64,000 nucleotides of DNA. Origin: Arthrobacter sp. NicSoilB4. Its GTDB lineage: Bacteria; Actinomycetota; Actinomycetes; Actinomycetales; Micrococcaceae. A model generated the notes under the pieces. The model was not told the origin of the DNA and searched no databases. It saw nothing but the letters and a program-made list of their open reading frames with translations. The DNA lies in NCBI RefSeq assembly GCF_019977335.1, contig NZ_AP024653.1, forward strand, positions 2,356,001-2,420,000, in the 5' to 3' direction. Positions 37,397 to 44,616 of this stretch are shown piece after piece. Each line of letters starts with the position of its first letter. Within the stretch, counting starts at the first letter, position 1. Made by a program: the position numbers and the translations under genes.

Positions 37397-38107
37397 CTAG
37401 CTCCCCGAAGTTCGGTCGACGGCGGCAAGGATCGCCGCGCCCAGTTCAGCGGGCTTGGTGAACTGCGGCCAGTGCCCGGTGGGCAGGTCCACGAAGTCGA
37501 CGTCGCGGACGCGTCCGAGCTCCGCGACGTACGGGTGGCCGCCGGCGATCATTTCGGTGAGCATGGACGACGGGAACTCGCAGGCGATGACGGTCGCCGG
37601 GACGTCGTAGCGGCGCTCGTCGTTCAGCCGCTGCTGGTCCTGGGCCACGCCTTTGGGCTGCGGGATCGCACGGGCCCGGAACATGGCCCGCAGTTCCTCG
37701 TCGAGGTCAGTGAGGTCTTCGTCGTCGAACAACTCCCACGGCGGAAGCGGCACCTCGTCGCCGTCGTCCGGCAGTTCGTCGTTGATGACGCCGCCGTCGC
37801 CGAGCGGACCGCTGTCGACGTAGATTGCCCGGACCACCTGTTCCGGCCGGGCGTCGACCGCGCCGTGGATGATGGCGCCCCCGCCCGAATGTCCCACCAG
37901 CACGACGGGGGCATCAAGGGTGTCAATTTTCGCCACGACCGCGTCGATGTGGGTGCGCAGGCCGATCCCGGCCCGCGGTTCATCGGCCGATTCCAGACCG
38001 GGCAGCGTGAGCGGGTGGATCTGATGCCCGGCCGCGACCAGCGGCGGGGTCACCTCCTCCCACGATGAGGCGTCCAACCAGAATCCGGGTACGAGGATGA
38101 TGTCCAT
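37397..38107 (-). CDS. Alpha/beta-hydrolase
   Basis: 236 residues. The N terminus is the first strand with oxyanion loop (ILVPGFWLDASSWEE). Nucleophile Ser is in VGHSGGG, the acid probably in VDSG or the later DVDF segment, and the catalytic His in TGHWPQF. It resembles the salicylate-esterase/hydroxynitrile-lyase-like hydrolases. Substrate unknown. Leaderless promoter TAGGGT at 38114-38119. Confidence 0.88.
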   Translation of the reverse strand: MDIILVPGFWLDASSWEEVTPPLVAAGHQIHPLTLPGLESADEPRAGIGLRTHIDAVVAKIDTLDAPVVLVGHSGGGAIIHGAVDARPEQVVRAIYVDSGPLGDGGVINDELPDDGDEVPLPPWELFDDEDLTDLDEELRAMFRARAIPQPKGVAQDQQRLNDERRYDVPATVIACEFPSSMLTEMIAGGHPYVAELGRVRDVDFVDLPTGHWPQFTKPAELGAAILAAVDRTSGS

Positions 38108-38113
38108 GCCGGT

Positions 38114-38119
38114 ACCCTA
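38114..38119 (-). promoter_or_regulatory. -10 element, leaderless start at 38107
   Basis: TAGGGT then six bases then ATG on the minus strand. Confidence 0.5.
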
Positions 38120-38176
38120 CCTGCCCGGGCGGACTTAATGGCACGGGACCGGCGGATGATTTCCTGGAACGCCGGG

Positions 38177-39046
38177 CTAACCCTCGTCCGGCCGCTCGAG
38201 CTTCGCCGCGTGATCCGGAACGTACCGGAAGAGCTCCCGCGGCGGGCGCGTGTAGTTCACGGCTTTGGGCCGTTCGGGCAACGTCACCGGTTCCGTCCGC
38301 ACTTCGGTGTAGTCGATGCTGGAGAGCAGGTGGGCGATCATGTTGATCCGGGCCCGGCGTTTGTCCTCCGCCTCGACCACATACCAGGGCGACTCAGCGG
38401 TGTCCGTCTGCATAAACATGTCATCCTTGGCCCGCGAATAGTCTTCCCAGCGGAGGATCGCGTCACGGTCCATCGGGGAGAGTTTCCATTGCCGCATCGG
38501 ATCATTCAGCCGGGATTTGAACCGCCGCTCCTGCTCCGCGTGGCTGATCGAGAACCAGTATTTGAAGAGCAGGATGCCGTCCTGGATCAGGAGCCGTTCG
38601 AAGACCGGGCATTGGGCCATAAAGCGCTTGTGTTCCGCGGGGGTGCAGAAACCCATCACATGCTCGACGCCGGCCCGGTTGTACCAGGAGCGGTCCATCA
38701 GGACGATCTCGGCCGCAGCGGGCAGATGCGCCACATAGCGCTGGAAGTACCATTCACCCCGCTGCCGGTCCGTCGGGGCAGGCAACGCCACGATCCTGGC
38801 TACGCGCGGATTCAGGTATTCGGTGACCCGCTTGATCGCGCTGCCCTTCCCGGCGGCGTCCCGACCTTCGAAGATCACCAGCACACGCGCGCCCGTGCTG
38901 CGGACCCACTCCTGCAGCGCGACGAGCTCGGCCTGGAGACGGTAGAGCTCGGCCTCATAGAGACCGAGCGCCAGCCGCCCGGAACTTGAGTGCCCCTTGG
39001 AGCCCTTCCGGCCGGCCTTGCCGGAGCCGGCCTTTGGATGTGCCAT
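38177..39046 (-). CDS. ppk2: Polyphosphate kinase 2 (class I-like)
   Basis: 289 residues. It transfers phosphate between polyphosphate and nucleoside diphosphates. The P-loop is FEGRDAAGKGSAIKR, and the lid/catalytic segments are LMDRSWYNRAGVEHVMGF and SPMDRDAILRWEDYSRAKDDMF. A basic Gly/Lys/Ser N-terminal tail precedes the domain. I chose ATG 39046 (MAHPKAG) over an ATG 33 codons upstream, whose extension overlaps the region before the divergent kinase gene and looks non-coding. Confidence 0.92.
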   Translation of the reverse strand: MAHPKAGSGKAGRKGSKGHSSSGRLALGLYEAELYRLQAELVALQEWVRSTGARVLVIFEGRDAAGKGSAIKRVTEYLNPRVARIVALPAPTDRQRGEWYFQRYVAHLPAAAEIVLMDRSWYNRAGVEHVMGFCTPAEHKRFMAQCPVFERLLIQDGILLFKYWFSISHAEQERRFKSRLNDPMRQWKLSPMDRDAILRWEDYSRAKDDMFMQTDTAESPWYVVEAEDKRRARINMIAHLLSSIDYTEVRTEPVTLPERPKAVNYTRPPRELFRYVPDHAAKLERPDEG

Positions 39047-39182
39047 GGTTCCCGTCCCGTTCCTTGCGGCGTGGCGGACTTCCTGTCCCTGCGTCGCGTT
39101 CTTTCCTGCCGCGCCCATTCTCGCCGAGCGGCTGACGGCCCACAAGGGGACGCCGTACCGGGACAGGGGAACCCCGGGCTCC

Positions 39183-39188
39183 TATGCT
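39183..39188 (+). promoter_or_regulatory. -10 element, leaderless start at 39195
   Basis: TATGCT then six bases then ATG. Confidence 0.55.
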
Positions 39189-39194
39189 GGGGCC

Positions 39195-40175
39195 ATGGAA
39201 GCCTCTGGACGGACAGCGATGCAGCCCATTCTCACGCTCACCGTGAATCCTGCACTGGACGTGAGCACCGCGACGGAACAGGTCATCAGCGGCCACAAGC
39301 TGCGCTGCGGCGCCAGCCGCCTCGACGCCGGCGGCGGCGGCGTCAACGTGTCCCGGGTGGTGCAGCGGCTCGGCGGCCGGACCCTGGCGGTCTACACCGC
39401 CGGCGGACCCACCGGAGAGGCGTACCGCCGGCTCATCGAAGCCGAACGCGTCCCCACGCTGGCAGTCCCAATCCAAGGGAGCACCCGCGAGGACTTCACG
39501 GTCGACGAGACGGCGACCGGCAAGCAGTTCCGCTTCGTGCTGCAGGGCCCCGAGCTGAGTGAGCCTGAGTGGCGGTTGTGCCTTGCCCTCGTGGCGGATT
39601 CGATTCCCGAGGGCGGGTATGTCGTGGCCAGCGGAAGCCTGCCGCCGGGGGTCCCCGAGGATTTCTACGCCCAGGTGGCGCGGCTCGCGCGTGTGCATGA
39701 TGCGCGCTGCATCGTGGATGCCTCCGGCCCTGCCCTGTCCGAGGCCCTCGCCGAGGGGGTCTTCCTGGTGAAGCCGAGCCGGCGGGAGCTGGGGCTGCAC
39801 TTTGGAACAGCCCTGGAGAGCGGCGAAAGCCAGGTAGAGGCAGCCGCGGCACTGGTCGCGGACGGCTCCGCCGAGCATGTGGCCCTGACCCTGGGCGGGG
39901 AAGGCGCCGTGCTCGCCTCGGCAAACGGGATTCTGCGGCTGGCTGTGCCCCAGGTGAAGGTTCGGAGCACGGTGGGAGCCGGCGACAGTTTCCTGGCCGC
40001 CTTCGTGCTGCGCCTGGCGCAGGGCCGCACCCTCGCGGACGCGCTCCGGGCCGCCGTCGCTGCCGGAAGCGCCACCGTGACGACAGCCGCCACGGAGCTC
40101 TGCCACCGCGAGGATGTGGAACGGCTGGAGGCCGAACTCGCCGCCCAGAACCTCGGCGGGAGCCGCGCACTGTGA
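39195..40175 (+). CDS. PfkB-family sugar kinase (phosphofructokinase-2/1-phosphofructokinase type)
   Basis: 326 residues. The ribokinase-fold signatures are LTVNPALDVSTAT at the N terminus, DAGGGGVNVSRVVQRLGG (substrate loop) and the ATP/catalytic motif VGAGDSFLAAFV with catalytic Asp. This is the layout of phosphofructokinase-2 and 1-phosphofructokinase; fructose 6-phosphate, fructose 1-phosphate or tagatose 6-phosphate are all possible substrates. Divergent from ppk2. Confidence 0.88.
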   Translation: MEASGRTAMQPILTLTVNPALDVSTATEQVISGHKLRCGASRLDAGGGGVNVSRVVQRLGGRTLAVYTAGGPTGEAYRRLIEAERVPTLAVPIQGSTREDFTVDETATGKQFRFVLQGPELSEPEWRLCLALVADSIPEGGYVVASGSLPPGVPEDFYAQVARLARVHDARCIVDASGPALSEALAEGVFLVKPSRRELGLHFGTALESGESQVEAAAALVADGSAEHVALTLGGEGAVLASANGILRLAVPQVKVRSTVGAGDSFLAAFVLRLAQGRTLADALRAAVAAGSATVTTAATELCHREDVERLEAELAAQNLGGSRAL

Positions 40176-40360
40176 AGCCGGGACCGGCAAGGCTGGCTGT
40201 CGCGCTGCTGCTTGCCTTCGCAACCGCGGGCTGTTCCGGCGACGTGCCGCGGCCAGGGTGGGCGGCAGCGAGGCCTGCGGCGGCCCGGGGACGGCCGGGC
40301 CCGTCAGGCTCGCTATCTAAGGAAGGCGCAGGCCCGTCCACGGCGCCGTCGGAAAGGCCC
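40172..40360 (+). other. Possible lipoprotein remnant overlapping the PfkB stop
   Basis: A GTG inside the kinase stop region (ATP-style 4-base overlap) opens a frame beginning MKPGPARLAVALLLAFATAGC, a good lipoprotein signal peptide with lipobox ATAGC. After about 25 residues the translation becomes Arg/Pro/Gly-rich and runs antisense through the next gene, so no mature domain is visible. It may be a truncated lipoprotein gene or chance. Confidence 0.3.
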
Positions 40361-40363
40361 CGG

Positions 40364-40822
40364 CTAGCGCGGAGTGCCGGTCAGCAGTTCGACGACCTGA
40401 TAGGGATCATGCCCGGGGACGACGTTGTGCATGGTGATCTTCGCCTCCGCCGGCGTGATGTGGATCTGCCAGCCCCAGTCCGGGCCTTCCGGTGCGGGGT
40501 ACGAGCCGGTCAGGCGGAGGACGCCGTCCGGGCCCACTTCCCCGGCCAGGTTCAGCCAGGTCTTGGCCGTGTGCCACGAATCCGCCCAGACCGCTTGGGC
40601 CGCAGCTGCCGTGCCGCCGAGCAGCAGCACGCCGTCCTGCGGCTTCCCGTCCTCCGCCCAGGTGTAGGAGATCGTGGCGAAGTCATGTGCGGTCACGCCT
40701 GCCGTGGCATCCGCGGGCGAACGCCGGTAGTCGTCCGTCGGCATGATCCGTAAATCGTTGGTGCCGTTCCAGCTGCCGAAATAGGGGGCGAGGAACTCGA
40801 CGATTGTCATGGTTGCATTCAT
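40364..40822 (-). CDS. DUF1579-like protein
   Basis: 152 residues. LAPYFGSWNGTNDLRIMPTDDYRRSPADA at the start and GGTAAAAQAVWADSWHTAKTW in the middle resemble the DUF1579 family of lipocalin-like beta-barrels of unknown function. No signal peptide. Its start overlaps the stop of the upstream HNH gene by four bases (ATGA), so the two are translated together. An in-frame ATG at 40810 is an alternative start. Confidence 0.75.
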   Translation of the reverse strand: MNATMTIVEFLAPYFGSWNGTNDLRIMPTDDYRRSPADATAGVTAHDFATISYTWAEDGKPQDGVLLLGGTAAAAQAVWADSWHTAKTWLNLAGEVGPDGVLRLTGSYPAPEGPDWGWQIHITPAEAKITMHNVVPGHDPYQVVELLTGTPR

Positions 40823-41637
40823 CGCTGCAGTCTAGCGGCCGGATCCGGAACAATGGTCTGCTGCTGCGGGCAGGAGGCGAGGACCCGCTTCATCGCGTCC
40901 TTCTCCGCCGGAGTGACCCACAACCGGTAAGCCGCCTTGACCGAGACCTGCCGGGCGACGTAGTGGCAGCGGAACGCCTTGTTCGGCGGCAGCCAGGTGG
41001 CGGCGTCGGAGGCGCTTTTGTCCTGGTTGGCAGGGCCGTCGACGGCGATCAGGTTCAGCGGATCGTTCGCCAGGTGCTCGCGTTGCGCCGGCGTCAGCTG
41101 CTGGGCTCCCTTTTGCCAGGCATCCCCCAGCGCCACGACGTGGTCGATCTGCACGGCTTTGCTGCTGCCGGCACCCCTGCGGAAGGTCAACTGCCGGCCG
41201 GTGTAGGGTTCCCGGAAGGTTCCGCCGGCCACCCGGCAGCTGGATTCGGCGGTGAATTCGACGCCGGCGAGGTCCCGGCGGAGGATGTCGTTGCGCGTAT
41301 CGCAGCCGTTGCGGTCCACGTCCAGCCACGCCTGGCCGAAGGCGCTGCGGTCGTAGTTGTCCCTGCCCGCCCGGCCCTTGACGGGAAGCGTGTCCAACAG
41401 CACCGCGGCGGGACCCGAAGGGACCGTCCGCACGGAGGGAACGGCGTCCATCCAGCCGGCCGCCAGCACGGGCGCGTCGCTGGGTCCGTCGGTGGGCGGC
41501 TCGACGGCGGCAAACTGTCCGGCGGTGAAGAACCATCCCAGTCCCGCGGCTGCGGCAAGGGCAGCGGCGGCCAGCAGTGCCCACGCCTGGCGGGACCGCC
41601 GTCGTTCGCGCCGGAACTCCGCCCAGGTGAGCGTCAT
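40819..41637 (-). CDS. Secreted or membrane-anchored HNH endonuclease (DUF1524/GmrSD-like)
   Basis: 272 residues. A basic N terminus and one hydrophobic helix (about residues 18-38) anchor or export the protein. The catalytic region is KAVQIDHVVALGDAWQKGA, the His-Asp-His core of DUF1524/HNH nucleases, with NDPLNLIAVDGPANQDKSASDAATWLPPN after it, giving the Asn and following residues. Four Cys may form disulfides (GCDTRND, SSCRVAG, FRCHYV, ASCPQQ). Probably degrades extracellular nucleic acid. Confidence 0.88.
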   Translation of the reverse strand: MTLTWAEFRRERRRSRQAWALLAAAALAAAAGLGWFFTAGQFAAVEPPTDGPSDAPVLAAGWMDAVPSVRTVPSGPAAVLLDTLPVKGRAGRDNYDRSAFGQAWLDVDRNGCDTRNDILRRDLAGVEFTAESSCRVAGGTFREPYTGRQLTFRRGAGSSKAVQIDHVVALGDAWQKGAQQLTPAQREHLANDPLNLIAVDGPANQDKSASDAATWLPPNKAFRCHYVARQVSVKAAYRLWVTPAEKDAMKRVLASCPQQQTIVPDPAARLQR

Positions 41638-41669
41638 GCGGGCTGCGCGGCCGGTCGGAGTCTCTCCAC
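41634..41669 (-). other. Candidate leaderless upstream ORF of the nuclease gene
   Basis: TAGGCT (41681-41676) is six bases before a GTG at 41669. That GTG opens an 11-codon frame (VERLRPAAQPA) whose TGA overlaps the nuclease ATG. The arrangement would make nuclease translation depend on reading this short peptide. Confidence 0.4.
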
Positions 41670-41675
41670 ACCCGA

Positions 41676-41681
41676 AGCCTA
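41676..41681 (-). promoter_or_regulatory. -10 element before the HNH gene
   Basis: TAGGCT 39 bases before the nuclease ATG and six bases before a GTG. Confidence 0.45.
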
Positions 41682-41736
41682 GGCCGGTCCCCCGGCGCCG
41701 CGGGGGTTGTCCACAGTGTGGAGGACGAGTGCCTTG

Positions 41737-41946
41737 TCAGTTCTCTTTCGTCACGCGCACAAGGTCTTCGTTGGCGAGGGCCAAGAGCGATTCGAGTTGC
41801 TGGACCCGCGCCTCGTCGACATCACCGGCCGCTTGTTTGGCGCGGGCATCGTCCAGGAGCCGTTTGGCTTCCTTGACGTTGCGCCGCGCGACGTCCAGCG
41901 CGTGTTCCAGGGTGGTTTCGTGCTCCACTGCCGAGTTCTGTTCCAT
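41737..41946 (-). CDS. Small helical protein of unknown function
   Basis: 69 residues, almost entirely charged and helical (heptad-like Leu spacing in LEHALDVARRNVKEAKRLLDDARAK and VQQLESLLALANEDL). No signal peptide or membrane segment. Lies between gapB and the nuclease gene with a hairpin upstream. The composition is typical of a real soluble coiled-coil protein. An overlapping frame (41751-41951) looks like a shadow. Confidence 0.6.
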   Translation of the reverse strand: MEQNSAVEHETTLEHALDVARRNVKEAKRLLDDARAKQAAGDVDEARVQQLESLLALANEDLVRVTKEN

Positions 41947-41962
41947 TGCACTATTGTGGTGC

Positions 41963-42000
41963 CCTTTCCCGGCCGATTCCAGAGGATCGGCCGGGAAAGG
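41963..42000 (-). terminator. gapB terminator-like hairpin
   Basis: Fifteen-base perfect arms CCTTTCCCGGCCGAT and complement around an 8-base loop, 26 bases past the gapB stop. No U-tract. Confidence 0.75.
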
Positions 42001-42025
42001 CGGAACGGAATTCAGGGCCGGGGTG

Positions 42026-43522
42026 TCAGGCCGTGACCTCGACGGGCAGGCCGGCTGCCTCCAGGGTTGCGGCTGCGTCCTTGGCGGGGAACGACGGCGG
42101 GTTCACGCCGGCCATTTCCTCCATGACGCGGACCACCTGGCAGCTGTAGCCGAATTCGTTGTCGTACCAGACGTAAAGAACCAGGTTCTTCTCGTTGGAG
42201 ATCGTGGCGAGGCCATCGACGATGCCGGCACGGCGGGAGCCGACGAAGTCGGTGGAGACCACCTCGGGCGAATCGATGTAGTCGATCTGCTTGCGGAGGT
42301 CCGAGTGCAGCGACATTTCCCGCAGGTAGTCGTTGACCTCGTCCTTGGTGGTGCCGTTCTCCAGGCTGAGGTTCAGGATGGCCAGCGACACGTCCGGGGT
42401 GGGGACGCGGATGGAGCTGCCGGTGAGCTTGCCGAGGAGTTCGGGCAGGGCCTTGGCGACGGCCTTGGCGGCGCCGGTCTCGGTGATGACCATGTTCAGG
42501 GCGGCGGACCGTCCGCGGCGGTCGCCCTTGTGGAAGTTGTCGATCAGGTTCTGGTCGTTCGTGAAGGAGTGGACGGTCTCCACATGGCCATGGACCACGC
42601 CGTAGCGGTCGTTGATCGCCTTCAGGACAGGCGTGATGGCGTTGGTGGTGCAGGAGGCGGCCGAGACGATCGTGTCCGAGTCCTGGATCGCGGTGTGGTT
42701 GATGCCGTGCACGATGTTCTTCAGCTCGCCCTTGCCCGGAGCGGTGAGCAGCACCCGGGAAACGCCCTTGCTCTGGAGGTGCTGGGACAGTCCCTCGGCG
42801 TCGCGCCAGCGTCCCGTGTTGTCGACGACCAGCGCGTCGTGGATGCCGTAGGCGGTGTAGTCGACCGTCGAGGGGTTGTCCGAGTAGATGACCTGGATCT
42901 GGACCCCGTTGGCGGTGATGGTGTCGTTCTCGAGGTCCACCTTGATGGTGCCCTCGAAGGAGCCGTGGACCGAGTCGCGGCGCAGCAGGCTGGCGCGCTT
43001 GGCGAGGTCGTTGTCCGAACCGCGGCGGACCACAATGGCGCGCAGGCGCAGTCCGTGCCCGCCGCCGGCCTTTTCGATCAGGAGGCGGGCCAGGAGCCGG
43101 CCGATGCGGCCGAAGCCGTAGAGGACGACGTCGGTGCTGGTGCGGTCGTCGCCGCCGCGCTTGCCCACAACCTCGGCGAGTTCCTTGCGGAGGAACTCGT
43201 CCAGGGTTGCGCCGTTGCCCTCGACACGGTACTTCTCGGTCAGGCGGGCAATGTCGATGGCTGCGGCGCCAAGCTCCAGCTTGGTCAGGGCGTCCAGCAG
43301 CGGGGCGGTCTCCTCAAGGCGCAGTTCTTCCTTGCTCATCCGGCGAGCGAAGCGGTGTGCCTTGAGGATGTTCATGGTGGACTTGTTGATCAGGCTGCGG
43401 CCGTGGATGGACGTGACCACGTTGTTTTCGCGGTACAGCCGGCCGATCACCGGAATCATGGCCTCGGCGAGCGCCTCCCGGCCCATCCACGTATCAAGAC
43501 AAGAATCTGACGTCTGGCTCAC
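42026..43522 (-). CDS. gapB: Glyceraldehyde-3-phosphate dehydrogenase, long (GapB/GapX) type
   Basis: 498 residues, about 150 longer than standard GAPDH owing to a helical N-terminal extension (residues 1-125, DTWMGREALAEAMIPVIGRLY). The GAPDH core starts at VVLYGFGRIGRLLARLL. The catalytic Cys is in VSAASCTTNAI, the phosphate-binding segment is NMVITETGAAKA, and YDNEFGYSCQVV is near the end. This is the corynebacterial GapB layout, thought to work in gluconeogenesis with NAD(P). GTG start after AGGAAGG. Confidence 0.93.
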   Translation of the reverse strand: MSQTSDSCLDTWMGREALAEAMIPVIGRLYRENNVVTSIHGRSLINKSTMNILKAHRFARRMSKEELRLEETAPLLDALTKLELGAAAIDIARLTEKYRVEGNGATLDEFLRKELAEVVGKRGGDDRTSTDVVLYGFGRIGRLLARLLIEKAGGGHGLRLRAIVVRRGSDNDLAKRASLLRRDSVHGSFEGTIKVDLENDTITANGVQIQVIYSDNPSTVDYTAYGIHDALVVDNTGRWRDAEGLSQHLQSKGVSRVLLTAPGKGELKNIVHGINHTAIQDSDTIVSAASCTTNAITPVLKAINDRYGVVHGHVETVHSFTNDQNLIDNFHKGDRRGRSAALNMVITETGAAKAVAKALPELLGKLTGSSIRVPTPDVSLAILNLSLENGTTKDEVNDYLREMSLHSDLRKQIDYIDSPEVVSTDFVGSRRAGIVDGLATISNEKNLVLYVWYDNEFGYSCQVVRVMEEMAGVNPPSFPAKDAAATLEAAGLPVEVTA

Positions 43523-43547
43523 AGAAATACCTTCCTAGAATCCACCA

Positions 43548-43563
43548 CATACGACGTCGTATG
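43548..43563. promoter_or_regulatory. 16-bp perfect palindrome upstream of gapB, candidate operator
   Basis: CATACGACGTCGTATG, centred about 34 bases before the gapB GTG and just above its ribosome binding site. Candidate binding site for a dimeric repressor, or a small hairpin in the leader. Confidence 0.5.
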
Positions 43564-43640
43564 CGGAAGCGGCAGCCGGAGGGTGTCCGGTACCTCGGCG
43601 CCGGGGATTCGGTCCACCCCGGGCGCCCGTTCAAGCAAAG

Positions 43641-43690
43641 AAAAACCACCGGCTGCGAACGCAGACCCGGCGGCAGAACTTCTACGTTCA
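43641..43690 (-). ncRNA. Candidate small RNA or attenuated gapB leader
   Basis: A promoter (TAGAAT at 43702-43697, with CCGGAC 16 bases upstream) would start RNA near 43690. About 17 bases later comes a terminator hairpin: CCGCCGG-GT-CTGCG (43673-43660) pairing with CGCAGCCGGTGG (43657-43646), ending in five T (43645-43641). The RNA would be about 50 nt. Read-through would give gapB a leader of about 170 nt. Confidence 0.5.
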
Positions 43691-43696
43691 CCATCC

Positions 43697-43724
43697 ATTC
43701 TACGGGCGGCCCGGCGGGGTCCGG
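43697..43724 (-). promoter_or_regulatory. Promoter of the gapB leader
   Basis: CCGGAC-16 bases-TAGAATGGA on the minus strand. The RNase P RNA gene has the same pair of elements at the same spacing (46835-46808), which supports activity. Confidence 0.55.
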
Positions 43725-43768
43725 CCACGGGAGTGCGTGAAATGACTCACACAAAGCATCGCGCCAGT

Positions 43769-43774
43769 TACGCT
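43769..43774 (+). promoter_or_regulatory. -10 element, leaderless start at 43781
   Basis: TACGCT then six bases then ATG. Confidence 0.5.
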
Positions 43775-43780
43775 GGGGCG

Positions 43781-44611
43781 ATGTTCAAGGTTGGGGTCCT
43801 CCTGCTGGGCGTGGTGCTGTGCACCGGCTGCGCCGCGGCCGCGCCGGCGTCCGGCCCCGCGCCGACAACGGCGGCAGCATCACCGTCGTCGTCCGGCCCC
43901 GCGCCGACGACGGCGGCAGCGTTCACCCTGGTGGCGCACCGCGGCGGGGCCCTGGTCTACCCCGAGTCCTCCGCGGAAGCCTTCGAGGCCGTGAGCAAAA
44001 CGGCGTTCCCGATCGAAACGGATCTGCGGCAGCTACAGGATGGAACGCTCGTACCGCTGCACGACGACGCCGCCGAGCGGACCATGTCAGGGCTCAGCGG
44101 CCCTCCCGCCGGCATCACGGCGGAGCAGTGGGCGGCGGCCCACATCGTCCACCCGCTGGGCGGTGCCGAAGGGACTCCGACGACGTGGGAGGCCATGCTG
44201 GATCTCTACGGCGGACGGAACATCCTGGTCCCGGAACTGAAGGACCCTGCCATCGACCCGGACGCCTTCTCGAAGACCATCCTGGAGCGCGGCATCCAGG
44301 ACAAAGTGGTGGTGCAGACGTTCAGCTTCCCGGCCGCCCGGGCCCTCGCCCGGTCGGGGCTGCAGGTGCTGTACCTGCTGCGGGACGGGGCGGAGCCGGA
44401 TCCCGCATCGATCAGCTCCAGCGGCATCGCTTACGTCGGCCCGCACAAGGACGTCAGCCCGGGCTACCTGCGGAGCCTCAAGGACGCCGGACTGACCGTT
44501 TGGGCCTATACGGTCAACGACCCGGCAACCGCGGCGAGGCTGCGCGCGGACGGCGCGGACGGGGTCTTTACCGACACACCGTGGGAGCTGGCGGAGCAGC
44601 TGGGCCTTTAG
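43781..44611 (+). CDS. Glycerophosphodiester phosphodiesterase, lipoprotein
   Basis: 276 residues. Signal peptide ends at lipobox LCTGC, so the enzyme should be lipid-anchored outside the membrane. The linker has a direct repeat (SGPAPTTAAA twice). The GDPD domain starts LVAHRGGALVYPESS (His, Arg), with the metal-binding IETDLRQLQDG segment, LVPLHDD (His, Asp), VPELKDP (Glu) and C-terminal GADGVFTDTP. It hydrolyses glycerophosphodiesters to glycerol phosphate. Confidence 0.92.
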   Translation: MFKVGVLLLGVVLCTGCAAAAPASGPAPTTAAASPSSSGPAPTTAAAFTLVAHRGGALVYPESSAEAFEAVSKTAFPIETDLRQLQDGTLVPLHDDAAERTMSGLSGPPAGITAEQWAAAHIVHPLGGAEGTPTTWEAMLDLYGGRNILVPELKDPAIDPDAFSKTILERGIQDKVVVQTFSFPAARALARSGLQVLYLLRDGAEPDPASISSSGIAYVGPHKDVSPGYLRSLKDAGLTVWAYTVNDPATAARLRADGADGVFTDTPWELAEQLGL

Positions 44612-44616
44612 CTCGC

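Noticed and set aside
41357..43510. 717-codon open frame on the plus strand
   Set aside because: Antisense to gapB and the nuclease gene; no start signal or domain.
43850..43919. Direct repeat in the GDPD gene as a possible mobile or slipped element
   Set aside because: It encodes a repeated SGPAPTTAAA linker in the lipoprotein, a common low-complexity spacer, in frame.
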